Positions 1-5,420 of a stretch of DNA of 5,420 nucleotides are shown one piece after another. How positions within the stretch are numbered: the first letter of the stretch is position 1; each line of letters begins with the position of its first letter. This stretch comes from Lysobacterales bacterium CG02_land_8_20_14_3_00_62_12. GTDB lineage: Bacteria > Pseudomonadota > Gammaproteobacteria > Xanthomonadales > Ahniellaceae. The DNA lies in assembly GCA_002785585.1 (NCBI GenBank), contig PEUI01000190.1:1-5420 (forward strand). The letters run 5' to 3'. Under the pieces are notes generated by a model. It searched no databases. It saw nothing but the letters and a program-made list of their open reading frames with translations, and was not told the origin of the DNA. Position numbers and translations under genes: made by a program.

Positions 1-136
1 CGCATCCACCACCAGCTGACGCCAGAGCAAAGCGGTGGCAAGCCACCGCACTCCAAAATGTAGGGTGGATAAGTACCGCGCATCCACCACCAGCTGACGC
101 CAGAGCAAAGCGGTGGCAAGCCACCGCACTCCAAAA
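1..136. repeat. Two-copy 58-bp direct repeat with internal hairpins (REP-like)
   Basis: The 58 bp at 1-58 recur without a mismatch at 79-136, a period of 78 bp. Each copy contains a perfect palindromic stem of 8 bp, gcggtggc/gccaccgc, at 32-49 and 110-127 with an AA centre. The 20-bp link holds a third hairpin: GGTGGAT at 64-70 pairs with ATCCACC at 82-88. GGTGG/CCACC stems of this kind are typical of REP-type intergenic repeats in Pseudomonadota. No RAYT transposase is visible here. The left copy begins at base 1, so the array may continue outside the window. Confidence 0.85.
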
Positions 137-153
137 ACCGTGGGTGCACCCAC
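133..153 (-). terminator. Possible rho-independent terminator, second of two after preA
   Basis: Read on the minus strand, a perfect 14-bp palindrome (GTGGGTGCACCCAC, 153 to 140) is followed after GG by five T residues (137-133). The T run is short, and the palindrome shares its GGTGGG core with the adjacent repeats, so it may be a repeat element rather than a true terminator. Confidence 0.3.
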
Positions 154-169
154 CGAAACCGCCGCAACC

Positions 170-192
170 AAAACGGTGGGTTGCCACCCACC
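170..192 (-). terminator. Possible terminator directly after the preA stop codon
   Basis: On the minus strand the preA stop (195-193) is followed at once by GGTGGG (192-187), a 6-base loop and CCCACC (180-175), then G and four T residues (173-170). The stem is GC-rich but the T tract is weak. Its position abutting the stop codon is the main argument for a role in ending the preTA transcript or protecting its 3' end. Confidence 0.35.
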
Positions 193-1458
193 CTATGCAT
201 TCACCCGCATCGGGTTGTTCGGGTGCGTGGTCCAGTTGCCGAACTCACCGTGATCGACGCGTTGCATGCTGATGCAACCGTCGACCGGACACACATGCAT
301 GCACAGATTGCAGCCGACGCACTTGTCGTTGATCACCTCGAAGTAACGCTCGCCATTGCGCTCGCGGATGATCGCCTGGTGCGCGGTGTCTTCGCAGGCA
401 ATGTGGCAAAGGCCGCACTGGATGCACTTGTCCTGATCGATCAGCGCCTTGATGTCGTACTTCAGATTGAGAAACTTCCAGTCGGTGACGTTGGCCACGG
501 CGCCACCGACAAAATCATCGAGGCGGGCGTAGCCCTTGCTATCCATCCAGTTGCCCAAGCCGGAAATCATGTCATCGACAATGCGAAAACCATAGTGCAT
601 CGCCGCCGTACACACCTGCACCGAACCCGCGCCCAGCGCCATGAACTCGGCCGCATCACGCCAGGTGCCGATGCCGCCAATGGCAGAAATCGGCAAGCCC
701 TTGGTCTCGGCATCACGCGCGATTTCGGCCACCATGTTGAGCGCAATCGGCCGCACCGCTGGCCCGCAATAACCGCCGTGGGTGCCTTTGCCATCGACCG
801 TTGGTGTTGGCGCCATCAGGTCCAGATCGACGCTGGTGATCGAGTTGATGGTGTTGATCAGGCTGACCGCATCGGCGCCACCGCGATGCGCAGCGCGGGC
901 GCTGCTGCGAATATCGGTGATATTGGGGGTGAGCTTGACGATGCACGGCAGCCGCGAGAATTGCTTCACCCAACGGGTGACCTGCTCAACGTACTCCGGC
1001 ACCTGGCCGACGGCCGCGCCCATGCCGCGTTCGCTCATGCCATGCGGGCAACCAAAATTGAGTTCGACGGCATCGGCACCGGTGTCTTCCACCTGCGGCA
1101 GGATGAACTTCCAGGAGGCCTCATCGCAGGGCACCATCAGCGACACGATCATCGCCCGATCCGGCCACGCGCGTTTCACCTGACGAATCTCCGCCAGATT
1201 GACCGCCAGCGGGCGGTCGGTAATCAACTCGATGTTGTTGAGTCCGGCGATCCGCTGCCCATTCCAACGCACCGCGCCGTAGCGCGAACTGACATTGACC
1301 ACGTGCGGATCGAGCCCCAGGGTTTTCCAGACCACCCCGCCCCAACCCGCCTCGAACGCGCGAATCACGTTGTAGGCCTTGTCGGTCGGCGGTGCCGAGG
1401 CCAACCAGAATGGATTGGGCGAGCGGATGCCGACAAATTGGCACGAGAGATCAGCCAT
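193..1458 (-). CDS. preA: NAD-dependent dihydropyrimidine dehydrogenase subunit PreA
   Basis: This is the catalytic subunit (421 residues) of the cytoplasmic enzyme that reduces uracil and thymine to the 5,6-dihydro forms using NADH. Residues about 8-310 form a dihydroorotate-dehydrogenase-like FMN barrel. The catalytic cysteine is C137 in NFGCPHG, followed by MSERGMG as in the family. GGIGTW (261-266) and GAGSVQV (276-282) are the FMN-phosphate region. The C-terminal ferredoxin part has two 4Fe-4S motifs, C345-x2-C348-x2-C351-x3-C355 and C380-x2-C383-x2-C386-x3-C390-P. The arrangement matches the C-terminal half of eukaryotic dihydropyrimidine dehydrogenase and E. coli PreA (about 410 residues). 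The start overlaps the end of preT by 8 bp, and AGGAG lies 6 bases upstream, so the two subunits are co-translated. All key residues are present; it appears intact. Confidence 0.96.
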   Translation of the reverse strand: MADLSCQFVGIRSPNPFWLASAPPTDKAYNVIRAFEAGWGGVVWKTLGLDPHVVNVSSRYGAVRWNGQRIAGLNNIELITDRPLAVNLAEIRQVKRAWPDRAMIVSLMVPCDEASWKFILPQVEDTGADAVELNFGCPHGMSERGMGAAVGQVPEYVEQVTRWVKQFSRLPCIVKLTPNITDIRSSARAAHRGGADAVSLINTINSITSVDLDLMAPTPTVDGKGTHGGYCGPAVRPIALNMVAEIARDAETKGLPISAIGGIGTWRDAAEFMALGAGSVQVCTAAMHYGFRIVDDMISGLGNWMDSKGYARLDDFVGGAVANVTDWKFLNLKYDIKALIDQDKCIQCGLCHIACEDTAHQAIIRERNGERYFEVINDKCVGCNLCMHVCPVDGCISMQRVDHGEFGNWTTHPNNPMRVNA

Positions 1459-2929
1459 GACTTACTCCTGATTGCTTGCTACTGGCGCCGGCGCTGAGCT
1501 GGGCGTGGATCGAGCGCGCGGCATCACGGCCCGCGGCCACCGACTGCACGGTCAGATCGAGTTTGCCGCCGACCGCATCGCCGCCCGCCCAGACCCCAAC
1601 AAGCGTGCTGCGATAGTCGCCATCGACCACAATGCGGCCGTCGCGCAGTGCCAGTTGCGGGCCATCGTTGCCCTGCACCGGGGTGGCATCCAGGCGCTGG
1701 CCTACCGCCAGCAGAGCCTGGTCGGCATCGATCCGAAAGAAATCGCCACTGCCAATCCAGTTGCCGTTGCCATCGAGTTCACTGTGCTCAAACTCGATCG
1801 CCGCCAGCACGCCCTGATCGGTGAGCCATCGCCGTGGTTGCGCCCGGTGGATGATGGTGACGCCCTGGTGCTGGGCAAACGCCTGCTCGGCGGCGGTGGC
1901 GCTCATCGCTTGCGGATCGCGCCGATAGACCATGGTCACCGATTCGGCGCCCAACTTCTTGCTTTGCACCGCCGCATCGATGGCGGTATTGCCACCACCG
2001 ATCACCACCACCCGTCGGCCAACGGCCAACTCGGCCAGCGGCGTCTGCCGCAACTCGGCAATAAAATCGACCGCATAGCGCACGCCCTCTGGCAGGTCGT
2101 CCTGCGGCAGCGCCGCACCGACGTGCTCGGCGCCGATGCCGCTGATTTCTTCAATCCGCTGCGAGGTCTCGACCCAATCCGACCGATCTTCGATGGCAAG
2201 CTTCAGCGCATTCACCCCGGTCAGGCCAATGCCGATAAACACCGCCGCATATTCGGCGCGCAGATCGCTCAGACTGAAATCGCGGCCCAGCGCCACACCG
2301 GTGCGAATCTCGATGCCGCCGATCGCCAGCAACCAGTCGATCTCGCGGGCGACGAAATCCATCACCTTGTAAGCAGCGATGCCATATTCGTTGAGGCCGC
2401 CGGGGCGATCATTCTGTTCCAGCACGACCACCTGATGGCCATGGCGCGCCAGTTCATGCGCGCACGCCAAACCCGCCGGACCGGCGCCCACTACCGCCAC
2501 CCGCTGACCGGTCGCCGCGGCGCGCTGGAACAAACGCACACCGTCTTGCACCACCCAGTCGGTGGCATAGCGTTGCAGGGCGCTGATCTCGACCGGCTTG
2601 TCTTCGCCCCGATTGCGCACGCAATCGCCCTCGCACAACACCTCGGTCGGACAGACCCGGGCGCAACTGCCACCAAAAATATTCGCCGTCAAAATATCCA
2701 GCGCGGCGCCGCGTAGATTGTCGGTGCTGATGCGCTTGATAAAACTCGGGATGTCGATGCCAGTCGGACAAGCCGCGATGCACGGCGCGTCGTAGCAATA
2801 GAAACAGCGTTCGGCTTCGATCAGCGCGCGATGGCGATCCAGTGGCGGCGCCAGATCGGCAAAGTTGCGGTCCAGCGCGGCCTGGTTCAAGCGGCCTGCG
2901 CTGATGTCGCCCAGTGGTTTTCGTGTCAT
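1451..2929 (-). CDS. preT: NAD-dependent dihydropyrimidine dehydrogenase subunit PreT
   Basis: This is the electron-input subunit (492 residues), which oxidises NAD(P)H and passes electrons through FAD and Fe-S clusters to PreA. The N-terminus has the cysteine-rich Fe-S domain of glutamate-synthase small-subunit-type proteins: C42, C45, C50, C54 and C89, C93, C99, C103. Q119 in ISALQRY aligns with the unusual glutamine cluster ligand of mammalian dihydropyrimidine dehydrogenase. An FAD Rossmann motif GAGPAG is at 148-153, an NAD(P) motif GGGNTA at 311-316 and the late FAD motif WAGGDAVGG around 447-455. The protein is longer than E. coli PreT (about 412). Part of the excess seems to be an insertion around residues 246-277, between the two nucleotide-binding parts. 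The start is supported by GGAG (2938-2935) 5 bases upstream. It is the first gene of a two-gene operon with preA. A general glutamate-synthase-like oxidoreductase is excluded by the overlapping preA. Confidence 0.95.
   Translation of the reverse strand: MTRKPLGDISAGRLNQAALDRNFADLAPPLDRHRALIEAERCFYCYDAPCIAACPTGIDIPSFIKRISTDNLRGAALDILTANIFGGSCARVCPTEVLCEGDCVRNRGEDKPVEISALQRYATDWVVQDGVRLFQRAAATGQRVAVVGAGPAGLACAHELARHGHQVVVLEQNDRPGGLNEYGIAAYKVMDFVAREIDWLLAIGGIEIRTGVALGRDFSLSDLRAEYAAVFIGIGLTGVNALKLAIEDRSDWVETSQRIEEISGIGAEHVGAALPQDDLPEGVRYAVDFIAELRQTPLAELAVGRRVVVIGGGNTAIDAAVQSKKLGAESVTMVYRRDPQAMSATAAEQAFAQHQGVTIIHRAQPRRWLTDQGVLAAIEFEHSELDGNGNWIGSGDFFRIDADQALLAVGQRLDATPVQGNDGPQLALRDGRIVVDGDYRSTLVGVWAGGDAVGGKLDLTVQSVAAGRDAARSIHAQLSAGASSKQSGVSHG
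1459..1469 (-). promoter_or_regulatory. Ribosome binding site of preA, inside the end of preT
   Basis: AGGAG at 1469-1465 (minus strand) lies 6 bases before the ATG at 1458-1456 and inside the last codons of preT, whose TGA is at 1453-1451. It fixes the preA start and indicates translational coupling of the two subunits, consistent with a 1:1 complex. Confidence 0.8.
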
Positions 2930-3047
2930 GCCTGCTCCCCGATTCGATCCATTTTCCGCCAGCCGTCAGCCAACGTCTGGAGCCGAAGCCTAACGCCAAA
3001 GCCGGGCGACTGACAAAGGCACACGGTGGGCGGCACCCGCAGGCCAG
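2930..3047. other. Intergenic gap between the helicase gene and preT
   Basis: These 118 bp separate the helicase stop from the preT start. They hold the preT ribosome binding site next to the start. I see no convincing -35/-10 pair and no clear terminator, so preTA may depend on a weak local promoter or on read-through from the helicase gene. On the minus strand GTTAGGC (2994-2988) fits the integron core consensus GTTRRRY, but no matching inverse core is found on the helicase side. Confidence 0.5.
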
Positions 3048-4898
3048 TCATGCCGACAAACACTGCGCCCACTTTTCGACAAAGGCGGAGCGCCCGACAT
3101 AAGTGCCGACCAAGTGTTCGGTGGCGCGGGTCATGGCGACGTACAGCAAACGCGCTTCTTCGCTGCTGTTGGCACCGACATCGGGCATCGCGCCAAGACC
3201 GGGGATGAACACATATTCGAACTCCAAGCCTTTGCTGGAATGCATGGTGATCAGCTTGACGCTGGCGGCACCGGCAAACAGTTGTTGCTTGTCGCTGGCA
3301 CTGATCGTCTTGCGGTAAGCGATGCCGCGACGCGCCAACGCGTCGGCAATCGCGCTGGCCTGGCCCCAATGGCGATAGATCACCGCGATCTGATGCAGCG
3401 AAACCCCCTCCGCCTGGGCATCGGCGATATGGGCGGCCACCGTTTCTGCTTCTGCCAAAGCCGAGCCACAGTGGATCAATTGCGGTGGCGCGCCATGGCG
3501 GCCGACGCCTTCCGGGCCGATCATCCTCGGCAGGTCCTCGCCGGCATCGTTGGCATCCAGCAGATGCCCGGCAACCGCCTTGGCCAGATTCAAGATCTCT
3601 TGGGTATTGCGGTAGTTGAGCTTGAGGATGGTGGTGCGGCCACGCGCTTCGATGCCGACACTGGAAAAGCTGAAACGGCGGCGGCGACCGGCGTAGATCG
3701 ACTGCGCGTCATCGCATAACAGCAACAGGGCGTTGTGCGCCGGATCGACCATCTGCACGATCAGTTGCAGCCACTCCGGCGCAAAATCGTGACCCTCGTC
3801 GATCAACACCGCGCCGTATTGACCACGCGGAATGGCGCGATGGCCGACCCCATCGATCACCGCCTGCACCTGGGCGGCAAAGTAGGCGTCGGGGTCGCCC
3901 CCGTTGCGCGGACTCGGCACGTTATAGGTGCGCAGCATCTCGGCACACCAGGCGTGAAAATTGCGGATATCCACCCGTGCCCGCAAGTTCTGCCGCAGAA
4001 TGATTTGTTGCAGCCGCGCCGCCAGCGTTTTGTTGTAGCACAACACCAGCACCGGTTTGCCGGGCAGCCGCGCCAGATGCAGACAGCGAAAGCCGAGGAT
4101 CATGGTCTTGCCGGACCCGGCGACGCCGTGGATGACACGGTGGCCGTCGCCGAGCGAGCGCGCCAGTTGTTCTTGTTGCAGATCCATCACCCGCACCAGA
4201 TCCGGAATGTCCTCGGCGAGCGCGTCGGGCGCCGCCGGGTCGCTGAAAATATCGGTCTGCATGGCCGCCTGCACGCGGATTTCCGGAAACAGATGCCAAC
4301 GAATGCGGTCCAATTGCGGCAAACTCAAGCTGCGCCCCGCCGCTTGCTGAAACATCGCCCACAGACGCTGCTGAAAAGCCTCGGCTTCAATGTTCTCCTG
4401 CATGTCGTCCTGACAAATGCAGAGCGCCGATGGCAGCACTTCGTCCAGACCATGACTCAGAAACTGGCGGCGACTGATCCGTGCCAGCACCACGCCATGA
4501 CCCCAGGGCACCGCCAATTTCCCGGCGTAGGCGTGACCGGGGGGATGGCAGAGCGCGGCGTCGGCCTCCAGTACGCGGGCCAACTCCAAGGCATACACCC
4601 GCGCCTGCGCCAGCGGATTGGCCACCGTCACCAGGCCACGATCCGTGAGCAGCGTGGCGGCAAATTTATCCAGCGATTTAAGCGTATCCAGCGCCCAATC
4701 TTTGACTTCCAGAACCAGCAGACCGCGATTCGGATGCAGGATCACAAAATCCGGCTGGCGCTGTTTCGGCCCCACCGGCAAGTCGTACCAAACGTAGTAA
4801 TCGTCTTCGAGTTTGTCTTCCAGACACAACGCCAATCGACGTTCGCCGCGACTCATCCGCGGCAGACATTGGCTACGACTGGGGATCAGAACGGCCAC
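3048..4898 (-). CDS. NERD nuclease-domain / UvrD-type superfamily 1 helicase fusion
   Basis: This 616-residue protein combines a predicted nuclease domain with an ATP-driven DNA helicase, so it probably unwinds and cuts or processes DNA. Residues about 14-130 resemble the NERD domain: GER (18-20), PDF (49-51) and LEVKDW (63-68), which give a PD-(D/E)XK-like D50/E64/K66 set. Helicase motifs follow in order: Q-motif region near 241, Walker A GVAGSGKT (258-265), motif Ia near 284-292, Walker B DEGHD (367-371), motif III DDAQSIY (396-402), motif IV LNYRN (427-431), motif V TMHSSKGLEF (551-560), and motif VI LLYVAMTRA (584-592). The chosen start is GTG, with GGAG 5 bases upstream and an in-frame TAA shortly before it. 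An ATG at 4856-4854 (residue 15) is the alternative, but it would leave little sequence ahead of the GER motif. Family assignment is firm. The biological role, DNA repair or defence against foreign DNA, cannot be told from the sequence. Confidence 0.9.
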   Translation of the reverse strand: MAVLIPSRSQCLPRMSRGERRLALCLEDKLEDDYYVWYDLPVGPKQRQPDFVILHPNRGLLVLEVKDWALDTLKSLDKFAATLLTDRGLVTVANPLAQARVYALELARVLEADAALCHPPGHAYAGKLAVPWGHGVVLARISRRQFLSHGLDEVLPSALCICQDDMQENIEAEAFQQRLWAMFQQAAGRSLSLPQLDRIRWHLFPEIRVQAAMQTDIFSDPAAPDALAEDIPDLVRVMDLQQEQLARSLGDGHRVIHGVAGSGKTMILGFRCLHLARLPGKPVLVLCYNKTLAARLQQIILRQNLRARVDIRNFHAWCAEMLRTYNVPSPRNGGDPDAYFAAQVQAVIDGVGHRAIPRGQYGAVLIDEGHDFAPEWLQLIVQMVDPAHNALLLLCDDAQSIYAGRRRRFSFSSVGIEARGRTTILKLNYRNTQEILNLAKAVAGHLLDANDAGEDLPRMIGPEGVGRHGAPPQLIHCGSALAEAETVAAHIADAQAEGVSLHQIAVIYRHWGQASAIADALARRGIAYRKTISASDKQQLFAGAASVKLITMHSSKGLEFEYVFIPGLGAMPDVGANSSEEARLLYVAMTRATEHLVGTYVGRSAFVEKWAQCLSA

Positions 4899-4922
4899 AC
4901 CGACTCCGCTGGCATACCGCCG

Positions 4923-5024
4923 ACATTAGCCAATGAACCGGCCGCAATTGCAAGGGCGGCGGCGCCATGTTTTTACGGAGTGCGCCCCGCCGGTGGATGT
5001 TTGCTCGACTGAATGGTTAGGGCT
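4923..5024 (-). other. Degenerate attC-like recombination site (integron)
   Basis: Read on the minus strand the region begins with AGCCCTAAC (5024-5016), which fits the inverse core RYYYAAC. A GC-rich stem then pairs 4992-4982 with 4965-4955 as two 5-bp helices separated by one bulged base, with a 16-base loop. Its centre (about 4973.5) coincides with the midpoint between the inverse core and GGCTAATG (4931-4924), where the opposite core GTTRRRY should lie. The flanking arms (5015-5003 with 4931-4943) pair partly, at about nine of the positions. The length of about 100 bp is within the attC range. The distal core is poor (GCTAATG in place of GTTAGGG), so the site is probably decayed, or the resemblance is accidental. 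Confidence 0.4.
4925..4953 (-). promoter_or_regulatory. Weak candidate promoter for the helicase gene
   Basis: On the minus strand TTGCAA (4953-4948) and GCTAAT (4930-4925) are 17 bp apart. Each matches the sigma-70 consensus at 4 of 6 positions. Transcription would begin near 4918, about 20 bases before the GTG start. The match is modest, and the same bases form part of the attC-like palindrome, so this is tentative. Confidence 0.25.
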
Positions 5025-5358
5025 GGCGTGGGTGAGAGCGACCATTTCCGTCAATGTAGTCGGTGAAGTCGGGTTTGCCCGACATGCTGATCGGAAGTCC
5101 GTATTGGACGACGAGCTCTATGACGGCCATAGCTTGAGGCGACGGATCAGCTTGAGGATTTTCGCGGTAGTACCAGACGGCACCGTGGGATTTCTGGATG
5201 CGTTGGAACTCGGCATCGATAACTGCAAGCTCGGCGGGACTCCCGTTGAGCAGAAGCCTCCCGCTTGCCAGCGCACTGACGCGTGCAACCGGTGACGACT
5301 GCGCTGACGCCGCGATAGCTACAAGACAGAGAATGGTGGCGATGATTCGACTCAGCAT
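5017..5358 (-). CDS. Small secreted protein of unknown function, possibly ExbD/TolR-like fold
   Basis: The gene encodes 113 residues. An N-terminal signal peptide is clear: R4, a hydrophobic stretch 5-17, and an ASA motif (17-19) before Q20 for signal peptidase I, leaving a mature periplasmic or exported protein of about 94 residues. The mature part reads as a short strand (GRLLLNG), a helix (PAELAVIDAEFQRI), a strand (GAVWYYRE, near 60-67), a helix (PQAMAVIELVV) and a strand (LPISMS). This alternating pattern recalls the periplasmic domain of ExbD/TolR, but the membrane anchor and partner genes are absent, so function is not assigned. I chose the ATG at 5358-5356 because the signal peptide begins there and AGGG lies 6 bases upstream. 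An in-frame ATG at 5394 would put 12 extra residues before the signal. The stop lies within the inverted 9-bp repeat. There are no cysteines in the mature part. Confidence 0.75.
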   Translation of the reverse strand: MLSRIIATILCLVAIAASAQSSPVARVSALASGRLLLNGSPAELAVIDAEFQRIQKSHGAVWYYRENPQADPSPQAMAVIELVVQYGLPISMSGKPDFTDYIDGNGRSHPRQP

Positions 5359-5362
5359 CGGA

Positions 5363-5371
5363 AGCCCTAAC
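5363..5371 (-). other. Integron-like core site upstream of the small secreted-protein gene
   Basis: On the minus strand GTTAGGGCT lies 4 bases before the ATG and also supplies its AGGG ribosome binding site. It is the exact reverse complement of the AGCCCTAAC that spans the gene's stop codon. It differs from the GTTRRRY consensus by one extra G (GTTAGGGC against the usual GTTAGGC). The remaining 49 bases to the window end (5372-5420) contain no complete gene; part of a preceding attC could lie there, but its far half is outside the window. Confidence 0.45.
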
Positions 5372-5420
5372 GAGTAAAAAGAGACTTCCCACATCCTACG
5401 GCCTCGAAGACCGGAGGGTC

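Larger units (their letters stand above)
4924..5370 (-). mobile_element. Putative integron gene cassette carrying one secreted-protein gene
   Basis: The unit runs from the TTAGGGC of the upstream core site, through a single promoterless small gene, to an attC-like palindrome. In known cassettes the first bases are complementary to the inverse core of their own attC. Here GTTAGGGCT and AGCCCTAAC are exact 9-bp complements. The gene begins 5 bases after the core repeat and its TAA lies inside the inverse core, which is common in cassettes. No integrase gene is in the window, and the 3' core is degenerate. Confidence 0.4.

Noticed and set aside
1..136. CRISPR array
   Set aside because: There are only two 58-bp copies with a 20-bp link, the units have internal perfect palindromes, and there are no cas genes.
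181..1497. Long plus-strand open frame of 438 codons opposite preA
   Set aside because: It is antisense to a clear preA, has a His/Arg/Asp-rich composition typical of a shadow frame in GC-rich DNA, and shows no domain.
1472..2716. Plus-strand open frame of 414 codons opposite preT
   Set aside because: It is a shadow of preT, with no recognisable motif.
4886..4915. Nine-codon leader frame on the minus strand overlapping the helicase start
   Set aside because: It is very short, its ATG lacks a convincing ribosome binding site, and nothing suggests attenuation.
4955..4992. Rho-independent terminator between the small gene and the helicase gene
   Set aside because: The stem is strong, but no T tract follows it on either strand; it fits the attC-like palindrome better.
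3735..5012. Plus-strand open frame of 425 codons opposite the helicase gene
   Set aside because: It is antisense to all the central helicase motifs, and its composition is again shadow-like.
5356..5394. Upstream ATG at 5394 as the start of the small secreted protein
   Set aside because: It would bury the signal peptide behind 12 residues and has poor Shine-Dalgarno spacing; the ATG at 5358 fits better.

Overview
The window comes from a high-GC bacterium, most likely a Pseudomonadota member and plausibly a gammaproteobacterium. This rests on gene content, the short hairpin repeats and the style of the integron-like core site; no marker gene is present to settle it. All four genes that I accept lie on the minus strand, so they are read from the right end of the window to the left. 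The long plus-strand open frames are antisense shadows of these genes.

Right end (about 4923-5420): a small gene for a secreted protein of 113 residues has the layout of an integron gene cassette. A 9-bp core-like site lies just upstream of its start. The inverted copy of the same 9 bp overlaps its stop codon. Beyond the stop is an imperfect palindrome of about 100 bp, with a strong central stem, that looks like a decayed attC recombination site.

Middle (3048-4898): a 616-residue protein joins an N-terminal NERD (PD-(D/E)XK-like) nuclease domain to a complete superfamily 1 UvrD/Rep-type helicase. It starts at GTG. It sits between the cassette-like element and the metabolic genes and has no visible partner.

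Left (193-2929): preT and preA overlap by 8 bp and encode the two subunits of NAD-dependent dihydropyrimidine dehydrogenase, the first enzyme of reductive uracil/thymine breakdown. PreT takes electrons from NAD(P)H through FAD and N-terminal Fe-S clusters. PreA passes them through two C-terminal 4Fe-4S clusters to FMN, where the pyrimidine is reduced. The later enzymes of the pathway are not in this window.

Far left (1-192): the 3' flank of preA holds five short hairpins, including two copies of a 58-bp direct repeat with 78-bp period. It looks like a REP-type intergenic repeat cluster, and the hairpins nearest preA may also end its transcript.
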